Shown piece by piece: positions 9,904 to 19,030 of a stretch of DNA of 64,000 nucleotides (position 1 is the first letter of the stretch; every line of letters starts with the position of its first letter). The translations under genes and the position numbers were made by a program. This DNA is from Methylobacterium sp. Leaf125 (GTDB lineage: Bacteria; Pseudomonadota; Alphaproteobacteria; Rhizobiales; Beijerinckiaceae), in assembly GCF_001423085.1 (NCBI RefSeq), contig NZ_LMNU01000012.1:764311-828310 (forward strand), read 5' to 3'. The notes beneath the pieces were generated by a model. That model was not told the origin of the DNA. It saw nothing but the letters and a program-made list of their open reading frames with translations, and made no database searches.

Positions 9904-10338
9904 GTGAACGCCGTCGAAATCGTCATGATCGAGGACGATGAAGGCCATGCGCGCCTGATCGAGCGCAACATTCGCCGCGCCGGCGTGAACAACACGATCC
10001 TGCCCTTCCGGGACGGGACATCGGCGCTCGCATATCTCTTCGGGACCGACGGCACCGGTGAGGCGAGCGCCAAGCGCCATCTGCTGATCCTGCTCGACCT
10101 GAACCTGCCGGACATGACCGGTATCGACATTCTCGAGAAGGTGAAGGCGAACCCCCACACCAAGCGCTCGCCGGTCGTGGTCCTCACCACGACGGACGAC
10201 CAGCGCGAGATCCAGCGCTGCTACGACCTCGGCGCCAACGTCTACATCACCAAGCCCGTCAATTACGAGGGTTTCGCCAACGCCATCCGACAGCTTGGGC
10301 TGTTCTTCTCGGTCATGCAGGTGCCGGAAAACCCATGA
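9904..10338 (+). CDS. single-domain response regulator (Rcp1/CheY-like)
   Basis: This stand-alone receiver domain has 144 residues and a GTG start preceded by GGAGCGAAGC. Acidic cluster EDDE near residues 10-13, phospho-acceptor Asp65 (LLDLNLPDMTG), Thr of the VLTTTDD stretch and Lys of ITKPVNYEGF are all present, so it should be phosphorylatable. It has no output domain. Such regulators pair with PAS/phytochrome-type kinases and pass the phosphate on or act by protein contact. It sits between the MHYT kinase and the receiver-HWE kinase and is probably the connector between them (inference). Confidence 0.93.
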   Translation: MNAVEIVMIEDDEGHARLIERNIRRAGVNNTILPFRDGTSALAYLFGTDGTGEASAKRHLLILLDLNLPDMTGIDILEKVKANPHTKRSPVVVLTTTDDQREIQRCYDLGANVYITKPVNYEGFANAIRQLGLFFSVMQVPENP

Positions 10339-10351
10339 AGTCCGCCCGCTC

Positions 10352-11401
10352 ATGACAGAGCCCGCGCCCCTCGGCCGCGGTCGCGTCCTCTACATCGACG
10401 ACGACCCCGGCCTGGGGCGGCTCGTGCAGCGCGCCCTCGCGGCGCGGGGCTACGCCGTGGAGCTCGCCCTCGACGGCGATGCCGGACTGGCGCGTCTCGG
10501 GGAGGGCGGCATCGACGTGGTCGCCCTCGACCATCACATGCCCGGTCAGACCGGCCTCGACATCCTGCCCGCGATCCGCGCCCTGCCGGAGGCGCCGCCG
10601 GTGGTCTACGTCACCGGCTCGGAGGACAGCCGCGTCGCGGTCGCAGCCCTGAAGGCGGGGGCCGTCGACTACGTCTGGAAGGACCTGCAGGGTCAGTTCC
10701 GGGAGCTCCTCGGGGAGGCGATCGATACCGCCCTGCGGCAGGAGGCGCTGCGGCGGGACAAGGAGCGGGCCGAGCAGGCGGTGCGGGAGGCGCGCGACCG
10801 GGCGGAGATCATGCTGCGGGAGGTCAACCACCGCGTCGCCAATTCGCTGGCGCTGGTGGCGGCGCTGGCGCACATGCAGACCAACGCGGTGACGGACCCG
10901 GCCGCGAAGGCCGCCCTCCGGGAGATGCAGGCCCGGATCTCGGCGATCGCCGGCATCCACCGCCGGCTCTACACCTCCGACGACGTGGAGGCCGTGGACC
11001 TCGACGCCTACCTGACGAGCCTCGTGGAGGAGCTCCAGGCGGCCATGAAGGCAGCCGGGCGCGATCACGCCATCCGGCTCGACGCGGCGCCGGTGCGGCT
11101 CGCCACCGACAAGGCCGTCTCGGTCGGCGTCGTGGTCACCGAGCTGGTGACCAACGCCTACAAATACGCCTATCCCCCTGATGCGTCTGGGGAAATCCGC
11201 GTCTCCGTCGCGCGCCAGGGGACCGATGGCCTGACCCTCACGGTGGAGGATGACGGCATCGGCTGGACCGGCGAGGGCCAGCCGCGGGGCACAGGCCTCG
11301 GCTCCCGGATCATCCGGGCGATGGCGGCGAACCTGCGCTCGGCCCTGGTCTATGGCGGTGGTCCGATCGGCACCCGGGCGACGCTGTCGTTCCAGGACTG
11401 A
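10352..11401 (+). CDS. receiver-HWE/HisKA_2 histidine kinase
   Basis: This soluble protein has 349 residues. An N-terminal receiver domain (1-125) has Asp60 in ALDHHMPG and Lys in YVWKDL. A coiled-coil segment (about 125-150) leads to a HisKA_2/HWE-type dimerisation helix with His160 in REVNHRVANSLALV, and the HATPase domain has ELVTNAYKYA and DDGIGW. I start at the ATG at 10352 (MTEP); an upstream start would overlap the preceding gene. HWE/HisKA_2 kinases are typical of alphaproteobacteria and often feed the PhyR/EcfG general stress pathway; that link here is only an inference. It is the last gene of the three-gene signalling operon. Confidence 0.9.
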   Translation: MTEPAPLGRGRVLYIDDDPGLGRLVQRALAARGYAVELALDGDAGLARLGEGGIDVVALDHHMPGQTGLDILPAIRALPEAPPVVYVTGSEDSRVAVAALKAGAVDYVWKDLQGQFRELLGEAIDTALRQEALRRDKERAEQAVREARDRAEIMLREVNHRVANSLALVAALAHMQTNAVTDPAAKAALREMQARISAIAGIHRRLYTSDDVEAVDLDAYLTSLVEELQAAMKAAGRDHAIRLDAAPVRLATDKAVSVGVVVTELVTNAYKYAYPPDASGEIRVSVARQGTDGLTLTVEDDGIGWTGEGQPRGTGLGSRIIRAMAANLRSALVYGGGPIGTRATLSFQD

Positions 11402-11408
11402 GGACACC

Positions 11409-12848
11409 TCAGACCAGCGCGCCCGCGTTCATGATTCCGTCGGGGTCGAGGCCGCGCTTCACGGTCTCGATCAGGCGCAGGCGGGCGGGGTCGGCGTAGC
11501 GCTCCAGCAGGTCGCGCTTGAAACGGCCGATGCCGTATTCCGCGCTGTATCCGCCGCCGTATTCCAGCGCGATCGCGTAGAGGTCGTGGGCAAAGCCCTG
11601 CTCGATCTCGCGCGTGAACGCGAGCCGGTCGTGACCCGCGGGCACGACGAGATTGTAGTGCAGGTTGCCGTCGCCGACATGGCCGTAGACCGAGAGGCGG
11701 ACGCCCGGCAGGCGCTCGGCGAGCAGGGCGGCGGCGCGATCGAGGAAATCGGTCAGGCGGGAGATCGGCACGGCGATATCGTGCTTGACCGATCCGCCGG
11801 CATGCTTCTCCCCCTCGGGAATCGTTTCGCGCACCGCCCAGAAGGCCCGGCGCTGGGTCTCGGACTGGGCCAGCACCGCGTCGACCACCCAGCCCCGTTC
11901 CATCAGGGTCTCCAGGCAGCCCATCAGCACGTCGTCGAGGGGGATGCGGTCCGAGGAGGCGGTGAGCTCGAGGAGCACAGCGCCGCCGGGTCCGGCCTTC
12001 AGTCCGGTCTCGGCGCCGCGCATCTCGGTGACGAGGCCGAGGGAGGAAGCGGAAATCAGCTCGAAGGTCGAGGCGAGGTCGGAGGTTTCGCGGCGCACCA
12101 GCGCGGCCATCTCGGGGATCGGCGCCCCCTCGGCGAGCTCGAGCCAGGCGGTGGCCCGCTGGCCCTGGGCCGGCCAGAGCTTGAGCACCACCCCGGTGAT
12201 GATGCCGAGCGTCCCCTCGGCGCCGATGAAGAGCTGCTTCAGGTCGTAGCCGATGTTGTTCTTGCGCAAGGTCCGCATGTCGGAGAACAGCGTCCCGTCC
12301 GGCAGCACCACCTCGAGGCCGAGGACGAGGTCGCGGGCCATGCCGTAGCGCAGGACCTGGAGGCCGCCCGCATTGGTGCCGAGGTTGCCGCCGAGGCGGC
12401 AGCTGCCTTCGGAGCCGAGGCTCAGCGGTAGGAACAGCCCGTCGGCATCGGCCGCCTTCTGGGCGTCCGCCAGGATGGTGCCGGCATCGCACGACAGGGT
12501 GAAGTTCAGGGGGTCGACGGCGCGGATGCGGGTCATCCGCTCCAGGCTGACCACGAGCTGGCGCCGACCGGGTTCCGGGGTCGCCCCGCCGACGTAGCCG
12601 GTGTTGCCGCCCTGGGGCACGAGGCCGAACCCGTGGGTCCGCGCGAGCCCGACGAGGGCCTGGACCTCGGCCACGCTGTGCGGGCGCAGCACGGCGGGGG
12701 TGTCGCCCTGCATCAGGTCGCGCTGGTCACGGGTGTAGCGGGCGGTCATCGACGGATCGGTGAGGACCCCGCCGGGACCGAGCAGGGCCTCGAAGGGGGC
12801 GAGGGCGTCGCGATCGGGGACGTCGCGGTTCGACAGGGATTCCACCAT
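11409..12848 (-). CDS. FAD-binding oxidoreductase, GlcD / D-2-hydroxyacid dehydrogenase type
   Basis: This 479-residue flavoprotein is of the vanillyl-alcohol-oxidase fold. The PCMH-type FAD-binding half has LVPQGGNTGYVGGATP (about 80-95) and a GSEGSCRLGGNLGTNAGG stretch. The FAD-oxidase C domain has YGHVGDGNLHYN, which in this family supplies metal/substrate ligands, and an ending GLDPDGIMNAGALV. The family oxidises D-2-hydroxyacids such as D-lactate, glycolate or D-2-hydroxyglutarate, passing electrons to the respiratory chain or an electron-transfer flavoprotein. I start at the ATG at 12848 (MVESLSNRD), which fits family length; the open frame continues 104 residues further upstream with low-complexity Arg/Pro content. 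The neighbours do not indicate the substrate. Confidence 0.88.
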   Translation of the reverse strand: MVESLSNRDVPDRDALAPFEALLGPGGVLTDPSMTARYTRDQRDLMQGDTPAVLRPHSVAEVQALVGLARTHGFGLVPQGGNTGYVGGATPEPGRRQLVVSLERMTRIRAVDPLNFTLSCDAGTILADAQKAADADGLFLPLSLGSEGSCRLGGNLGTNAGGLQVLRYGMARDLVLGLEVVLPDGTLFSDMRTLRKNNIGYDLKQLFIGAEGTLGIITGVVLKLWPAQGQRATAWLELAEGAPIPEMAALVRRETSDLASTFELISASSLGLVTEMRGAETGLKAGPGGAVLLELTASSDRIPLDDVLMGCLETLMERGWVVDAVLAQSETQRRAFWAVRETIPEGEKHAGGSVKHDIAVPISRLTDFLDRAAALLAERLPGVRLSVYGHVGDGNLHYNLVVPAGHDRLAFTREIEQGFAHDLYAIALEYGGGYSAEYGIGRFKRDLLERYADPARLRLIETVKRGLDPDGIMNAGALV

Positions 12849-13085
12849 GGGCAGGGCTCTTCGGGGCGTGCGTCGTGCAGGTTCGGCCGTTGCGGACCGA
12901 CCATGTCGCGCAGCCGCTCCGAAGGGAAGCGCCTTTCCCGATGGGACTCCGCGGGATGGGACGGCCGCGGCCCTGGGACATTCCGGCCGATGCCGTCGCG
13001 ATCGGCAGGGCAAACCGGGCGAGAGATCGCGAGTAAGACATCGCGAGCGAGAGTAGTGGGGCAGTTTGAAATCCCACCTGATTGA

Positions 13086-13607
13086 CCCGCCCTTGGTGGC
13101 AGCGTCGACGATCTCAAGGCTCGGCTCGCCACGCGCGTCCAGCTCACGTCTGACGGGCATAAGGCGTATCTAGAGGCCGTCGAGAGCGCCTTCGGTGCCG
13201 ATGTCGATTATGCGCAGCTTGTGAAGCTCTACGGCACCCCGCCGGGCGTGGAGAAGGGCCGCTATAGCCCTGGCGAATGCACCGGCACCCGCAAGACCAC
13301 GGTCGAGGGCAAGCCCGACGCTGCGCACGCTTCCACGTCCTACGTCGAGCGTCAGAACCTCACGATGCGGATGCACATGCGCCGCTTCACCCGGCGCACG
13401 AACGCATTCTCGAAGAAGGTCGAGAACCACGCTTACGCGGTGGCGCTGCACTTCATGTACTACAATTTCGCGCGGTTACACGGGAAGCTTAGGGTCAGCC
13501 CGGCGATGGCGGCAGGCGTAAGCGACCGGCTGTGGGAGGTTGCTGATATCGTCGCGCTGGTAGAAGCTGCCAATGCGAAGCCCGGCAAACGGGGACCGTA
13601 CAAATAA
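13086..13607 (+). pseudogene. IS1-like DDE transposase, C-terminal remnant
   Basis: An open stretch without a start codon reads ...LTSDGHKAYLEAVESAFG..., then TSYVERQNLTMRMHMRRFTRR, then FSKKVENHAYAVALHFMYYNFARLHG and LRVSPAMAAG. These are the second Asp and the Glu region of IS1-type DDE transposases as found in alphaproteobacterial genomes. The zinc-ribbon and HTH N-terminus is missing, and an in-frame TGA at 13083-13085 closes the frame upstream. No terminal inverted repeats were found. It marks the left edge of a segment of foreign look, immediately upstream of the AT-richer gene at 13627. Confidence 0.85.
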
Positions 13608-13626
13608 CGCCCAATGGAGACTGACG

Positions 13627-14577
13627 GTGGAAGAAGATCAGTCATTCCGCGAAGATTTTATGAAGAACGCCCGGATAACATTAGATCGTTGCCATAACCC
13701 TATCGTCAGATGCACAAATACAGCAATTAAGGCGCACTCTATCCAAAATAGTAAGGTAATAGACTTGCTGCATTCGTCTGGAAAAGTCTACATGATGACC
13801 TCCAGACTTGAGAAGAATGGTCCAGCTATTCGTTTGAGGTTAGAGGGTAGAAATCGAGCTAGTACCTTCACGGGATTGTGCTCGGGACATGATGCAATGC
13901 TATTTGATCCAATCGACAATCATCCAATAGATACGTCGAATGCACAACAAATGTTTTTATGTGCGTACCGTTCGGTGCTGCGCGAGCTACATGTTGTTAT
14001 GGAAGGGGCGGCGCGGGCTCGAGATATGCTCAAAACCGCCGTAGATCGAGGTGTGGAGACAGAAGAATGTGACGGCCCAATTAGAAAACGCGCAACATCC
14101 ATGACAATTTATGCTTATAAATTCTATCTTTATAAATTTAATCAATTCGATGAGATATATCGCTCGGGCGAATATACAAAATTGGAGTATGACAGTTTCC
14201 TTATAGACCACGCACATGCAACTATCGCCGTATCATCTGTCTATTTTATCGAACCATTTACATCGTCACAATATGCCCCAATTATCTTCAATCTGTTCCC
14301 CTTGGACGACAATCGGAGCGTTGTTTCGTTCTGTTATTCTCAGGAGCACGCTTCGCGCTGCAGGGCTAGCCTTGGAAGAATACTGCAATCTGCCGGAGAG
14401 CATCGCAATTATGAATTGTCTCGCCTTGTTATTGCAAACACAGAGAACTTCATTCTGTCTCCGAAGTTGGTATCAACGTGGGCGCCAGAGAAAATAAAAG
14501 CGATAGAGGACGCCTTCAATCTAACCACGGGGCCAATGATCGAAATCGGCGAGTCACCCCACTTCATGCTTTTTTGA
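13627..14577 (+). CDS. unknown protein with Cys/His motifs, AT-rich, probably acquired
   Basis: No function was recognised in these 316 residues. I choose the GTG at 13627 because GGAGA lies 6 bases upstream (13616-13620); an in-frame ATG at 13573 lies inside the transposase remnant and a further ATG at 13660 is possible. Near the N-terminus is C-x6-C-x7-H (RCHNPIVRC then AIKAHSIQNS), and about 60 residues later GLCSGHD; together they could form a zinc site. The middle has a basic RKRATSM segment; the C-terminal half looks like a mixed alpha/beta domain. Codon use and base composition are visibly AT-richer than both neighbours, and it abuts a transposase remnant, so lateral transfer is likely. 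I recall the SHSIQ and CxxHD motifs in uncharacterised accessory-genome proteins but cannot verify this here. Confidence 0.75.
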   Translation: MEEDQSFREDFMKNARITLDRCHNPIVRCTNTAIKAHSIQNSKVIDLLHSSGKVYMMTSRLEKNGPAIRLRLEGRNRASTFTGLCSGHDAMLFDPIDNHPIDTSNAQQMFLCAYRSVLRELHVVMEGAARARDMLKTAVDRGVETEECDGPIRKRATSMTIYAYKFYLYKFNQFDEIYRSGEYTKLEYDSFLIDHAHATIAVSSVYFIEPFTSSQYAPIIFNLFPLDDNRSVVSFCYSQEHASRCRASLGRILQSAGEHRNYELSRLVIANTENFILSPKLVSTWAPEKIKAIEDAFNLTTGPMIEIGESPHFMLF

Positions 14578-14760
14578 AGGCACGCGAAAAAATTCAAACT
14601 GACCCACCACCCGATCAAGCCATCGCGCGCCTTCGGAACGAGCGCACGGATTCGGCCTTCGCCCGAGCGCCGTGCGGGCTTACCGGACAACGCCGCGCGG
14701 GCTCGCGGGATACCGATCCCGGTCCGATCAACCGGGGCCCCGGTCGGCCTCCGCCTCGGA

Positions 14761-16542
14761 CTAGGCCGCTTCGTCCCGGACGGTCGCCTGCGCCCCGAGC
14801 CAAGCCTGCAGGTCGATCGCGGCGAGGGGCGGAGACATCCAGTATCCCTGGGCTTCCTCACAGTGCCAGGACCTCAGGATCTCGTAAGCCTGTGCGTCCT
14901 CGACCCCTTCGGCAACCACGCGGAAGCCCAGCCCGCGGGACATCTCGATGAGATGCCGAACGAGCATCTGCCCCTTCTGATCGCCCGCCAGATCGCGCAC
15001 GAACGACTGATCGATCTTCACGAGGTCCGCCGGCAGGTGCCTCAGGTAGGAAAGACTGCTGTAGCCGGTCCCGAAATCGTCGATCGCCACGCGGATGCCG
15101 GCGTTTCGGATCGTCCGCAGCTGCTCCTCGACATGCGTTCGGTTCTTGATGAGGGCGCTCTCGGTAACTTCGACCTCGAAGGCCGAGGGACGGATGCCGG
15201 CCCTTTGCAGGTGTTCGATGAGGTCGGTCGCGAATTCAGGCTGGTCCAGGTTCGCCACGGAAACATTGACCGAGACGGACAGCTCGATGGCCATGTCCCG
15301 CCAGGCCATGATCTGGCGGATGGCCTCGGCGATGACCCAGGCCGTGAGCGGACCGGCGAGATCGGTCTGTTCGACCAGCGGGATGAATTCTCCCGGTGAG
15401 ACGCCGCCGAGTTCGGGGTGCTTCCAGCGGAGGAGCGCCTCGGCCCCGATGCAGGCTCCCGTTCGCAGGTCGATGCGCGGCTGGTAGACGAGCGAGAGCT
15501 CCCGGCCGGAGATCAGTGCCGTACGCATGTCGCTCAAGAGCCGGAAACGCCTCCGATGGTGATCGTCGGCGACCATCGAGTACGTGCTCACCGATTGGCC
15601 CGTGAGGCGCGCCTCCTGCGCGGCGTTGTGGGCCATGCGGATCGCGTCTTCGGCGAGGGTCTGTCCGACCGCGATCGGCGCGACGCCGATGACCGGGTTC
15701 AGGGAGATCCGGACGGGCGCCGAACTCAGGTGCTTGTGCAGATGGGCCCCCAGATCACGCAGACGGTCCTCGAGTCCGGTCTCGGCCTGGGACGATCGAA
15801 CGATCCAGGCGAATTGGGCCGCGCCGACGTGATAGATCTGGGTGTCGAGCCCGAGGTTGGCCGAGATAGCACGGGTCGCCTCCCGCATCAGGTCTTCGAT
15901 GACCCCGACGCCGAGCACCCGCACCGTATCCGACATCTTGAGGGCATCGATGACCTCGGCCAGCACGAGGTGACGCGGCCCTCCGTCCCCGCCGGCGGCC
16001 TGGTCGTGCAGGTCCTCGAGAAGCTGATGCCGGTTCGGGAGGCCCGTCACGGCGTCGACGCGCCCGAACGCGTGCTGAAGCTCGACCTGCGCCATGACCA
16101 TGGCGTCCAGATCTTTGAGGGCGGCCTGTTCCTGCTCGGACACCTGGCGCGGCTCCGTACCGAGGACGCACATGGCGCCCAGGCAGAACCCTTCGCGGGT
16201 GATCAGCGGCGCGCCCGCGTAGAACCGTATCCCGGATTGCGCCAGCAGGCTGTCCCGGTAACAGGGATGGTCCCTCAGGTCGGGAATCAGCACGGCACGG
16301 GTCGTGTCCGCCACCTCACCGCAGGGCGCTCGATCCCGGGGGATCTCCCAGTGATCGACGCCGACCCGGGACTTGAACCACTGCCGGTCACTGTCGGTCA
16401 GGGAAATCGCGGCGATCGGTAGATCGAACAGCTGACTCGCCATTCGGGTGATGCGGTCAAAGCTTTCAGCGGGAGGCGTATCGAGGAGCCTCAGTTGCTT
16501 GAGCGCGTGAAGCCGCTCGTCCTCGGTAATACTGATCGCCAT
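14761..16542 (-). CDS. GAF - degenerate GGDEF - EAL cyclic-di-GMP phosphodiesterase
   Basis: This is a 593-residue cytoplasmic signalling protein. An N-terminal GAF domain (about 20-165) is followed by a GGDEF-like domain (about 170-330) whose active-site loop reads GAAQF rather than GGDEF, so cyclase activity is not expected. The EAL domain (about 340-585) keeps EALLRW, the Asn of SVNVS, the Glu of EVTES, DDFGTGYSS, the Lys of VKIDQSF and AEGVE. The phosphodiesterase residues are therefore present and c-di-GMP hydrolysis is likely. The degenerate GGDEF may bind GTP as an allosteric site, as in CC3396-type proteins. It is monocistronic. Short inverted repeats (CTAAC-N4-GTTAG) sit just upstream of its start near 16545-16559. 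Confidence 0.92.
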   Translation of the reverse strand: MAISITEDERLHALKQLRLLDTPPAESFDRITRMASQLFDLPIAAISLTDSDRQWFKSRVGVDHWEIPRDRAPCGEVADTTRAVLIPDLRDHPCYRDSLLAQSGIRFYAGAPLITREGFCLGAMCVLGTEPRQVSEQEQAALKDLDAMVMAQVELQHAFGRVDAVTGLPNRHQLLEDLHDQAAGGDGGPRHLVLAEVIDALKMSDTVRVLGVGVIEDLMREATRAISANLGLDTQIYHVGAAQFAWIVRSSQAETGLEDRLRDLGAHLHKHLSSAPVRISLNPVIGVAPIAVGQTLAEDAIRMAHNAAQEARLTGQSVSTYSMVADDHHRRRFRLLSDMRTALISGRELSLVYQPRIDLRTGACIGAEALLRWKHPELGGVSPGEFIPLVEQTDLAGPLTAWVIAEAIRQIMAWRDMAIELSVSVNVSVANLDQPEFATDLIEHLQRAGIRPSAFEVEVTESALIKNRTHVEEQLRTIRNAGIRVAIDDFGTGYSSLSYLRHLPADLVKIDQSFVRDLAGDQKGQMLVRHLIEMSRGLGFRVVAEGVEDAQAYEILRSWHCEEAQGYWMSPPLAAIDLQAWLGAQATVRDEAA

Positions 16543-17345
16543 TGCCTAACTCATGTTAGCATCGACACGATACTATCAGCAAAATACGAACATAGGACTA
16601 ACGGGTTACGCAGCTTCTATTGCACTTAACGCCCTAAGCGCTTGAGTCGCACCTCAGATGCAGCCTTCGACGTCGCTCGCGCGCCGCGCGGGCATCGCCC
16701 GATCCCACATCCACGACGGGAGGTCCCAACCACACACCGCGCCGTTTCACGCGGTCCGTCCGATCCGGCGTCGTCCGACTGCTTCGCGTCCCCGTGGTTC
16801 CGAGTGTCCCTATCGTCCCGAGCGTTCAAGTCTACGCCGCAAGCCTGGAGGAACGCCGTTTCGAGATCGTTGCGATTTCGGGGAGGGCAACGAATCCTTG
16901 AGTCATCGTTGTCCAAAGGTGAATCCCGCCGACACCGATGGTCTACAGGCCCTGACGTTCTTAACGTTACGCTCGGCGATCTCCATCAAAAGATAGAGTT
17001 GCTTCTCGGCCGAGAGGCATGACCTTTCTGGATGCCCGGAACGCGGCATCCAAGCCAGGTCTCGCCGAACTCAGCCTTCTCCGGAGCGTCGGCGCGGGCG
17101 AGCCTGTGCCGGTCGACGGACCGACCGGCAAACCCCCGCTTGCGCGGTTCGCGACGGGGATCGTCGATCGGCATTCGACGCCCAGGCGGGGGGCTCCGCG
17201 CTCGCAGGCTCTCGGCGGACCCGTCGCCGAAAAACCTCGGAAGCGCGAAACCGGAAGGCGAGAGCGCCATGGGGCGGCCCCCTCGACCCTGTGGCGGAGC
17301 CGGGGCCCGTCCGGGGCCGGCAGCGACGCCGGCCCGTCCGGCACC
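16543..17345. other. 803-base region without a recognised gene
   Basis: Short frames on both strands are Arg/Pro-rich and overlap each other, with no domain, so I call none. The EAL-proximal end holds TAAC/GTTA inverted repeats (16545-16559 and about 16599-16610) that may be operator or promoter sequence for that gene. The acdS-proximal end carries a GC-rich hairpin at 17314-17335. Confidence 0.5.
17314..17335 (-). terminator. GC hairpin after acdS
   Basis: A perfect 8-bp stem GGGCCGGC / GCCGGCCC has a 6-base loop and begins about 10 bases past the acdS stop. It has no T-run, so it is a possible but unproven terminator. Confidence 0.35.
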
Positions 17346-18356
17346 TCAGCCGTTGCGGAAGGTGTAGCTGTAGCCGTTGAGGGCCGGGGCGCCGCCGAGA
17401 TGGGCGTAGAGCACCTTCGAACCCTTGGGGAAGAAGCCCTTCTGCACGAGGTCGATCATGCCCTGCATGGACTTTCCCTCGTAGACGGGATCGGTGATCA
17501 TGCCTTCCAGGCGGGCCGAGAGGCGGATGGCCTCGACGGTCTCCTTCGAGGGCACGCCGTAGACCGGGTAGGCGTAGTCCTCGTTCAGCACGATGTCGTC
17601 GGCGGTGATGGCCGGGGCGCCGATGAGCTCGGCGGTGTTGCGGGCGATCTCCAGCACCTGCGCCTTGGTCTGGGCCGGGGTGCAGGAGGCGTCGATGCCG
17701 ATGACGTTGCGGGCGCGCCCGTCGGCGGCGAAGCCCACCACCATGCCGGCATGGGTCGAGCCCGTCACGGTGCAGACCACGATGTAGTCGAAGTGGACGC
17801 CCATCTCGGCCTCCTGAGCGCGGACCTCCTCGGCGAAGCCGACGAAGCCGAGGCCGCCGAACTTGTGCACCGAGGCCCCGGCCGGAATCGCGTAGGGCTT
17901 GCCGCCCTTCGCCGTCACGTCCTCGAGGGCCTTCGTCCAGCTCTCGCGGATGCCGATGTCGAAGCCGTCATCCACGAGCTGCGTCTCCGCGCCCATGATG
18001 CGGGACAGCATGATGTTGCCGACGCGGTCGTAGACGGCGTCCTCGTGCGGAACCCAGGCTTCCTGGATCAGCCGGCACTTCATACCGATCTTGGCGGCCA
18101 CCGCCGCCACCATGCGGGTGTGGTTGGACTGGACGCCGCCGATGGTCACCAGGGTGTCGGCCCCGCTCGCGATGGCGTCGGGCACGATGTATTCGAGCTT
18201 GCGCAGCTTGTTGCCGCCATAGGCCAGGCCGGAATTGCAGTCCTCGCGCTTGGCGTAGATCAGCACGTCGCCGCCGAGATGGGCGGTGAGGCGGGGCAGG
18301 TGCTCGATCGGGGTCGGGCCGAAGGTGAGGGGATAGCGCTCGAATTTCGACAGCAT
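17346..18356 (-). CDS. acdS: 1-aminocyclopropane-1-carboxylate (ACC) deaminase
   Basis: This PLP enzyme of the tryptophan-synthase-beta fold opens the cyclopropane ring of ACC to give 2-oxobutyrate and ammonia, lowering plant ethylene. It has 336 residues, the normal size. PLP Lys50 lies in [10 protein letters not shown], the substrate Ser77 in GGVQSNHTR, then Tyr292 and Glu293 in VYEGKSM, and Leu320 in AHLGG. These correspond to Lys51, Ser78, Tyr294, Glu295 and Leu322 of the Pseudomonas enzyme. The Glu/Leu pair separates true ACC deaminases from D-cysteine desulfhydrases, so the call is firm. It is transcribed divergently from an Lrp-family regulator, the classic acdR arrangement. Its presence suggests a plant-associated lifestyle. 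Confidence 0.96.
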   Translation of the reverse strand: MLSKFERYPLTFGPTPIEHLPRLTAHLGGDVLIYAKREDCNSGLAYGGNKLRKLEYIVPDAIASGADTLVTIGGVQSNHTRMVAAVAAKIGMKCRLIQEAWVPHEDAVYDRVGNIMLSRIMGAETQLVDDGFDIGIRESWTKALEDVTAKGGKPYAIPAGASVHKFGGLGFVGFAEEVRAQEAEMGVHFDYIVVCTVTGSTHAGMVVGFAADGRARNVIGIDASCTPAQTKAQVLEIARNTAELIGAPAITADDIVLNEDYAYPVYGVPSKETVEAIRLSARLEGMITDPVYEGKSMQGMIDLVQKGFFPKGSKVLYAHLGGAPALNGYSYTFRNG

Positions 18357-18510
18357 GGACGGGGTCCTTCGTGGTCAGCCCGGAAAAGCTAGCAAAGACC
18401 CTGCGAAAGGTGCTCTCGAAATCGTGGCGCGGATTTTGCAATGTTGGGCGTTGGGCGCCCTGGGACGAACTCCCCTTTCGTCAGTCGCGCCCTTGCCGAG
18501 AGGATCTTTC
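18357..18510. promoter_or_regulatory. acdS-acdR divergent control region
   Basis: These 154 bases separate the two divergent starts and must hold both promoters. Half-sites AGCAAAG (about 18391-18397) and TTTTGCA (about 18434-18440) form a loose inverted repeat of the kind Lrp-type regulators can bridge. The assignment as operator is inference. Confidence 0.45.
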
Positions 18511-18975
18511 ATGGATGCAGGGCTGGACCGCATGGACCTGAAGATCCTGCGCCTGCTCCAGGCCGACGGGCGCATGGGCAATGCCGAGATCGCCAAGCGG
18601 GTGAACACCAGCGCGGCCACCTGCCATCGGCGCATCCAGCGCCTGTTCGACGAGGGCTACGTCCGGGGCGTGCGGGCGCAGATCGCGCCCGAGAAGGTCG
18701 GGCGCGGCTCCCTCGTCATGGTCGGGGTGGTGCTGGACCGCTCGACGCCGGAGAGCTTCGCCGCCTTCGAGGCCGCGGCGCGCGCCATGCCCATGGTGCT
18801 CGACTGCCACCTCGTGGCCGGGGACTTCGACTACTTCCTCAAGATCCGCGTCTCCGATATGGCGGATTTCAACCGCCTCCACAGCGCGACCCTGATCGCC
18901 CTGCCGGGGGTTCGCCAGACCCGGACCTTCTTCGTGATGAAGGAGGTGGTCGACAATGCGCCGCTGGACATCTGA
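18511..18975 (+). CDS. acdR: Lrp/AsnC-family regulator, AcdR-like
   Basis: This DNA-binding regulator has 154 residues. An N-terminal winged HTH (LDRMDLKILRLLQADGRMGNAEIAKRVN..TCHRRIQRL) is followed by the RAM/AsnC ligand-binding domain (about 70-150, with VAGDFDYFLKIRV and LPGVRQTRTFFVMKEV). Divergent placement next to acdS is the standard arrangement of AcdR, which activates acdS in response to ACC in Pseudomonas. The start at 18511 follows GAGAGG and fits the family. The dsdA start lies 55 bases downstream on the same strand, so both may share a transcript. Confidence 0.88.
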   Translation: MDAGLDRMDLKILRLLQADGRMGNAEIAKRVNTSAATCHRRIQRLFDEGYVRGVRAQIAPEKVGRGSLVMVGVVLDRSTPESFAAFEAAARAMPMVLDCHLVAGDFDYFLKIRVSDMADFNRLHSATLIALPGVRQTRTFFVMKEVVDNAPLDI

Positions 18976-19030
18976 GACGGCCGTCGACCGCGTACCCGCG
19001 TCACCCATCACCCGAGAAGGGATGCTGCCC

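Noticed and set aside
12849..13160. N-terminal extension of the FAD oxidase
   Set aside because: The extra 104 residues are Arg/Pro-rich with no family match, and the ATG at 12848 gives normal length.
13573..13626. longer start for the AT-rich orphan gene
   Set aside because: It would begin inside the transposase remnant; the GTG at 13627 has a proper ribosome site.
16642..17344. plus- and minus-strand frames between the EAL gene and acdS
   Set aside because: They are short, overlapping, Arg-rich and without a domain; treated as non-coding.
17019..18392. 457-residue plus-strand frame over acdS
   Set aside because: It is antisense to acdS, which has every catalytic residue of the family; the plus-strand product is low complexity.
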